DNA from: Cololabis saira
Taxonomy: Eukaryota > Chordata > Actinopteri > Beloniformes > Belonidae
Length of the DNA: 64,000 bases
Assembly (NCBI RefSeq): GCF_033807715.1
Contig: NC_084596.1
Span: 34,744,879 to 34,808,878 of the forward strand
Direction: 5' to 3'
A program made the translations under genes and the position numbers. This document shows, piece by piece, positions 61,207-64,000 of the stretch. Under the pieces are notes generated by a model, which saw only the letters and a list, made by a program, of their open reading frames with translations, was not told where the DNA came from and searched no databases. Position 1 is the first letter of the stretch. Each line of letters starts with the position of its first letter.

Positions 61207-62149
61207 ACCTGTATAGCCAATAAACAGGTTAACACCATCACCAAGCACCAGCACGCCGGTAGACTCTGTTTGGTATCTCCTCTACAGGTGGCGTGTACCC
61301 ACTGGAAGAAGGTGATGTATGTTCTTAAGCAGAATGAGCCATATCCTGACCTCACATCCCTCCAAAATGTCTCAATCCACACCGGGAACAAGTTCTCCTT
61401 CCTCAGCAGCTTTTCAAAAACAGAGATCAAGGTCAGTTCATACAGCCGCATCTGTACACACCTGTAATCAATAGACGATCTGATCTGTCGTCATCTTTCC
61501 TGCAGGTGAGGCTTAAGCATTACACCAAGTTCCTGTTTGTCCGTGACCCATTTGTCCGTCTCATCTCTGCCTACCGGGACAAGTTCAGAAAGAACAATCA
61601 ATACTTCTATGAGAATTTTGCCAGGGACATTCTGCGTCTCTATGGTAACGAAACTAATCCACCAAAGACAGTGAAGGAGGCGTTAGCATCAGGTCTGCAC
61701 CCCTCATTTCACAACTTTATTCAGTACCTGCTGGACCCAAAGACCGAGAGGAATGAGCCCTTTGAGCCGCACTGGAGGCAGATGCATCGCCTGTGTCACC
61801 CCTGCCTCATACCGTAGGAACATGTTTTCTGGCTTCCCTGTGTCCACAGTCAAAACAACAAGAAACACTTCTGTGACTGATTTTTATTTGGTTTGGTTTT
61901 CTTTCCAGGTATGATTTTGTTGGCCACCAGGAGACTCTTCAGGAAGATGCTCAGGAGCTTCTAGAGATCTTGAAGCTGCACAATGACATTAAGTTCCCTC
62001 CCTCCTACGTAAACATGACGTCTCCCGACTCTGTCATGAACTGGTTCAGAACGGTTCCTCTGGAGGACAGGAGGAGGCTGTACAAACTTTATGAGAGGGA
62101 CTTTCAACTCTTTGGTTACAGAAGACCAGATGAACTTCTTGATGGCTGA
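59213..62149 (+). CDS. Carbohydrate (chondroitin 4-O-type) sulfotransferase, CHST11/12/13 group
   Basis: Non-coding exons about 58760-58790 and 59027-59090; coding exons 59213-59318 (after a UTR part from 59191), 59928-60067, 61288-61431, 61506-61813, 61909-62149. About 313 residues. A type II signal anchor is at residues 8-27 (RLLLFGLFGCLLLFFMSYY), so it is a Golgi lumen enzyme. PAPS-binding 5' motif IPK-VACTHWKK spans the second/third coding junction; 3' motif FVRDPFVRLISAYRDKF. LCHPCLIPYDFVG and the LYKLYERDFQLFGY end are typical of CHST11/12/13. The stem is short, so it is nearer CHST13 in length. The donor after IPK (60068) reads TT instead of GT, while the other introns are canonical; using the GT one base earlier shifts the frame. 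The gene may therefore be damaged, or the base miscalled. AATAAA at 62162. Confidence 0.88.
59412..59818. mobile_element. Long-hairpin MITE, about 407 bp
   Basis: Almost the whole element is one inverted repeat: CACTACAAAAACTCAAAATC at the left and GATTTTGAGTTTTTGCAGTG at the right, with arms continuing through 'agtagaaaaatctgccagtg' to a centre near 59615. Located in intron 1 of the CHST coding region. Confidence 0.9.
60068..61287. other. CHST intron with repeat tail and (ATT)n
   Basis: Contains a LINE-tail-like 'aaggcaagtttatttatgta' (about 60600-60620) and (ATT)n at about 61130-61204. Nothing coding was recognised. Confidence 0.5.
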
Positions 62150-62361
62150 AATACATTCAAGAATAAACAATAATGTTATTTTTGTCAACAATAACAGCTG
62201 ATGTCATTTGAAACTCAATGAAGCTGTAAAACTGATTCATGGACTTGGTTTGTATTTTTATTAGTTTTATCATTTATTTAAATCCGAGCAATATCTTCAG
62301 TCAAATAAATGTTTATTTTTTATAATATTTGACTTATATTGAAGACGGTTTAATGATCTGT

Positions 62362-62819
62362 ACGGTGTACATATAGAATAGAGCTCCTTCAGCTTATTTA
62401 TTTATTAAATGTGTTTTCAACCTCACTTCCTGTCTGGTGTAATTTATGCTGCAAAGGATGACCATGTGGTTTTATGACTTTACATTGAATTACAAAAATA
62501 AAAAAAACTAATAGTTTGGATGATTCTTTTAGTTCCACACTTTCTGTTCTGCCATCCTTTATTTGTATAAAAAATGCCTGAAATTTACAAAAGAATACTG
62601 AAAATGTAAAATATATTCCATATATAAAATTACATTACAGTTATGTAAATAGACAACATGTGTTTAAGGTTATGGGGAAACCAGGTTACCTGGGGCTGGC
62701 AAATGGGAAAGGTGTACAGGGCCCCAAGCACGTGTCCCCCAGGCCTTAGTAGTTTTGTTATTCAATATTCACTCGACTTCAATTGGGTGCAATATTGTAT
62801 CACATTCTTAAAATCAATT
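62362..62819. repeat. Left arm of a large inverted repeat
   Basis: Matches the reverse complement of 63555-64000 almost throughout (for example 'acctggggctggcaaatggg' against 'cccatttgccagccccaggt'). One insertion of about 20 bp in this arm (near 62535-62555) and scattered changes are the main differences. It starts about 213 bp after the sulfotransferase stop codon. Confidence 0.93.
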
Positions 62820-62859
62820 ATATAACACACACACCGACACACACACCGACACACACACC

Positions 62860-62915
<56 letters not shown>

Positions 62916-63554
62916 TGGTGTTATATACATGAAAAACATCCTTAAAATGTTACATTTCAATAATAAGGTTGCTTTGATCAAATTAAGACAAGAGATATAA
63001 TCTCAGATAATCCGTATGAGATTACATGAGATTACATGTAATAAAGCAGGAACTGGTGACGTGATCTCTTTTCCAAGTTCTAGTTTGCACTCTTGTTGCA
63101 GCACTTTGGCAAGTTGAAGGTTTTTTATAGATTATAATAATCCATCCTGTAGTTAACAAATGCATAGATTCATTTTTCCTGCATCCTTTTTAGTCAGGAT
63201 GTTTCTAATTTTCCAAATATCGTGCAAATGAAAGAGAGCTAACTTTGTGACCTTTTTTATATGAGAGTTAAAAGACAGGTTTTGATCATTAATTAGGGGT
63301 GTGCATAAAAAAATAAAAAAATCATTCATATAAGAGTCACATTTACTACAATTTAGAAGCAATATAACAATAAATATATAATTATAATAATAACTAGAAC
63401 TGCTGGCAGTTATACTGGGGTCCAAACCCCGGACGCACCACCCTCCCCGGCCATTGTCGTCCACCGCCGTTGGGGCCTCTGCTCACTCCCACTGCCAGCT
63501 ATGGCCAGTCTAAACGTCAGGCCAAGAGTGGCTGTTAACTGTTTATATACAGTA
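62820..63554. other. Spacer of the inverted repeat
   Basis: Contains a (CA)n array at about 62826-62913 with three 'acacaccgac' variants at its start, AT-rich DNA, and at 63395-63540 a GC-richer 'gaactgctggcagttatac' repeat piece. No gene. Confidence 0.7.
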
Positions 63555-64000
63555 ATTCAGATTTTAAGAATGTGATACAAATATTGCACCCGATTGATAA
63601 CAGTCAAATCGGGTGAATATTGAATAACAAAACTACTAAGGCCTGGGGGACACGTGCTTGGGGCCCTGTACACCTTTCCCATTTGCCAGCCCCAGGTAAC
63701 CTGGTTTCCCCATAACCTTAAACACATGTTGTCTATTTACATAACTGTAATGTAATTTTATATATGGAATATATTTTACATTTTCAGTATTCTTTTGTAA
63801 ATTTCAGGCATTTTTTATACAAATAAAGGATGGCAGTATCATCCAAACTATTAGTTTTTTTTATTTTTGTAATTCAGTGTAAAGTCATAAAACCACATGG
63901 TCATCCTTTGCAGCATAAATTACACCAGACAGGAAGTGAGGTTGAAAACACATTTCACAAATAAATAAGCTGAAGGAGCTTTATTCTATATGTACACCAT
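63555..64000. repeat. Right arm of the inverted repeat, runs off the window
   Basis: Inverted copy of 62362-62819. The match is still running at the last base of the window, so the arm continues beyond it. Confidence 0.93.

Noticed and set aside
63395..63540. Possible tRNA-derived SINE
   Set aside because: The 'ggggtccaaaccccgg' stretch looks like a T-arm, but no matching A box, cloverleaf or SINE body could be drawn around it.

Overview
The window is vertebrate nuclear DNA, almost certainly from a ray-finned (percomorph-type) teleost. Spliced genes with GT-AG introns, fish-style Tc1, hAT, Harbinger and LINE families, large dinucleotide to tetranucleotide arrays, and fish-expanded gene families (single-exon TRIM, pim-like kinase) all point that way. 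I cannot name the species from the sequence.

Layout of host genes, all on the + strand: (1) 3049-11115, twelve exons of adhfe1 (mitochondrial hydroxyacid-oxoacid transhydrogenase), lacking only the 5' targeting-peptide exon. (2) 14040-17275, a TRIM gene with a RING, B-boxes, coiled coil and PRY-SPRY in one coding exon (15067-16740), a probable non-coding first exon, and a decayed copy of its own start just upstream. (3) 26352-35016, a pim-like Ser/Thr kinase relic with an in-frame stop and damaged catalytic and DFG loops. (4) 35977-50985, a small SH3-domain gene with five recognisable exons that I could not name. (5) 58730-62170, a carbohydrate (chondroitin 4-O-type) sulfotransferase of the CHST11/12/13 group with a TATA box, two 5'UTR introns and one suspicious splice donor.

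Most of the remaining sequence is transposons, often nested. The main element is a full-length Tx1-clade (L1 superfamily) non-LTR retrotransposon at about 26857-32719. Its ORF1 (CCHC knuckle) and ORF2 (APE endonuclease, RT, C-terminal CCHC) are both open and joined by an overlapping TAATG. It lies inside a (TTC)n array that belongs to an older repeat within an intron of the kinase relic. A second nest (18870-23512) has an L1 3'UTR broken by a 3.66 kb hAT-type element with an 8 bp duplication, which holds a 2.98 kb inverted-repeat element, which holds further MITEs, one with its own 8 bp duplication. Other elements are a Tc1/mariner copy with one frameshift (48612-50202), a THAP-domain transposon relic in two copies (44580-45070; 46248-48215), Harbinger pieces (24572-25938), several hAT-type MITEs with exact 8 bp duplications, and remnants of at least four LINE lineages.

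At the 3' end, the DNA beginning about 213 bp past the sulfotransferase stop codon recurs inverted at the window edge (62362-62819 against 63555-64000). This predicts a tail-to-tail second copy of the sulfotransferase, or of its 3' end, just beyond the window. The genes do not form a functional pathway; they are independent eukaryotic loci separated by transposon-rich DNA. No tRNA, rRNA, CRISPR or retroviral gag-pol locus was recognised.
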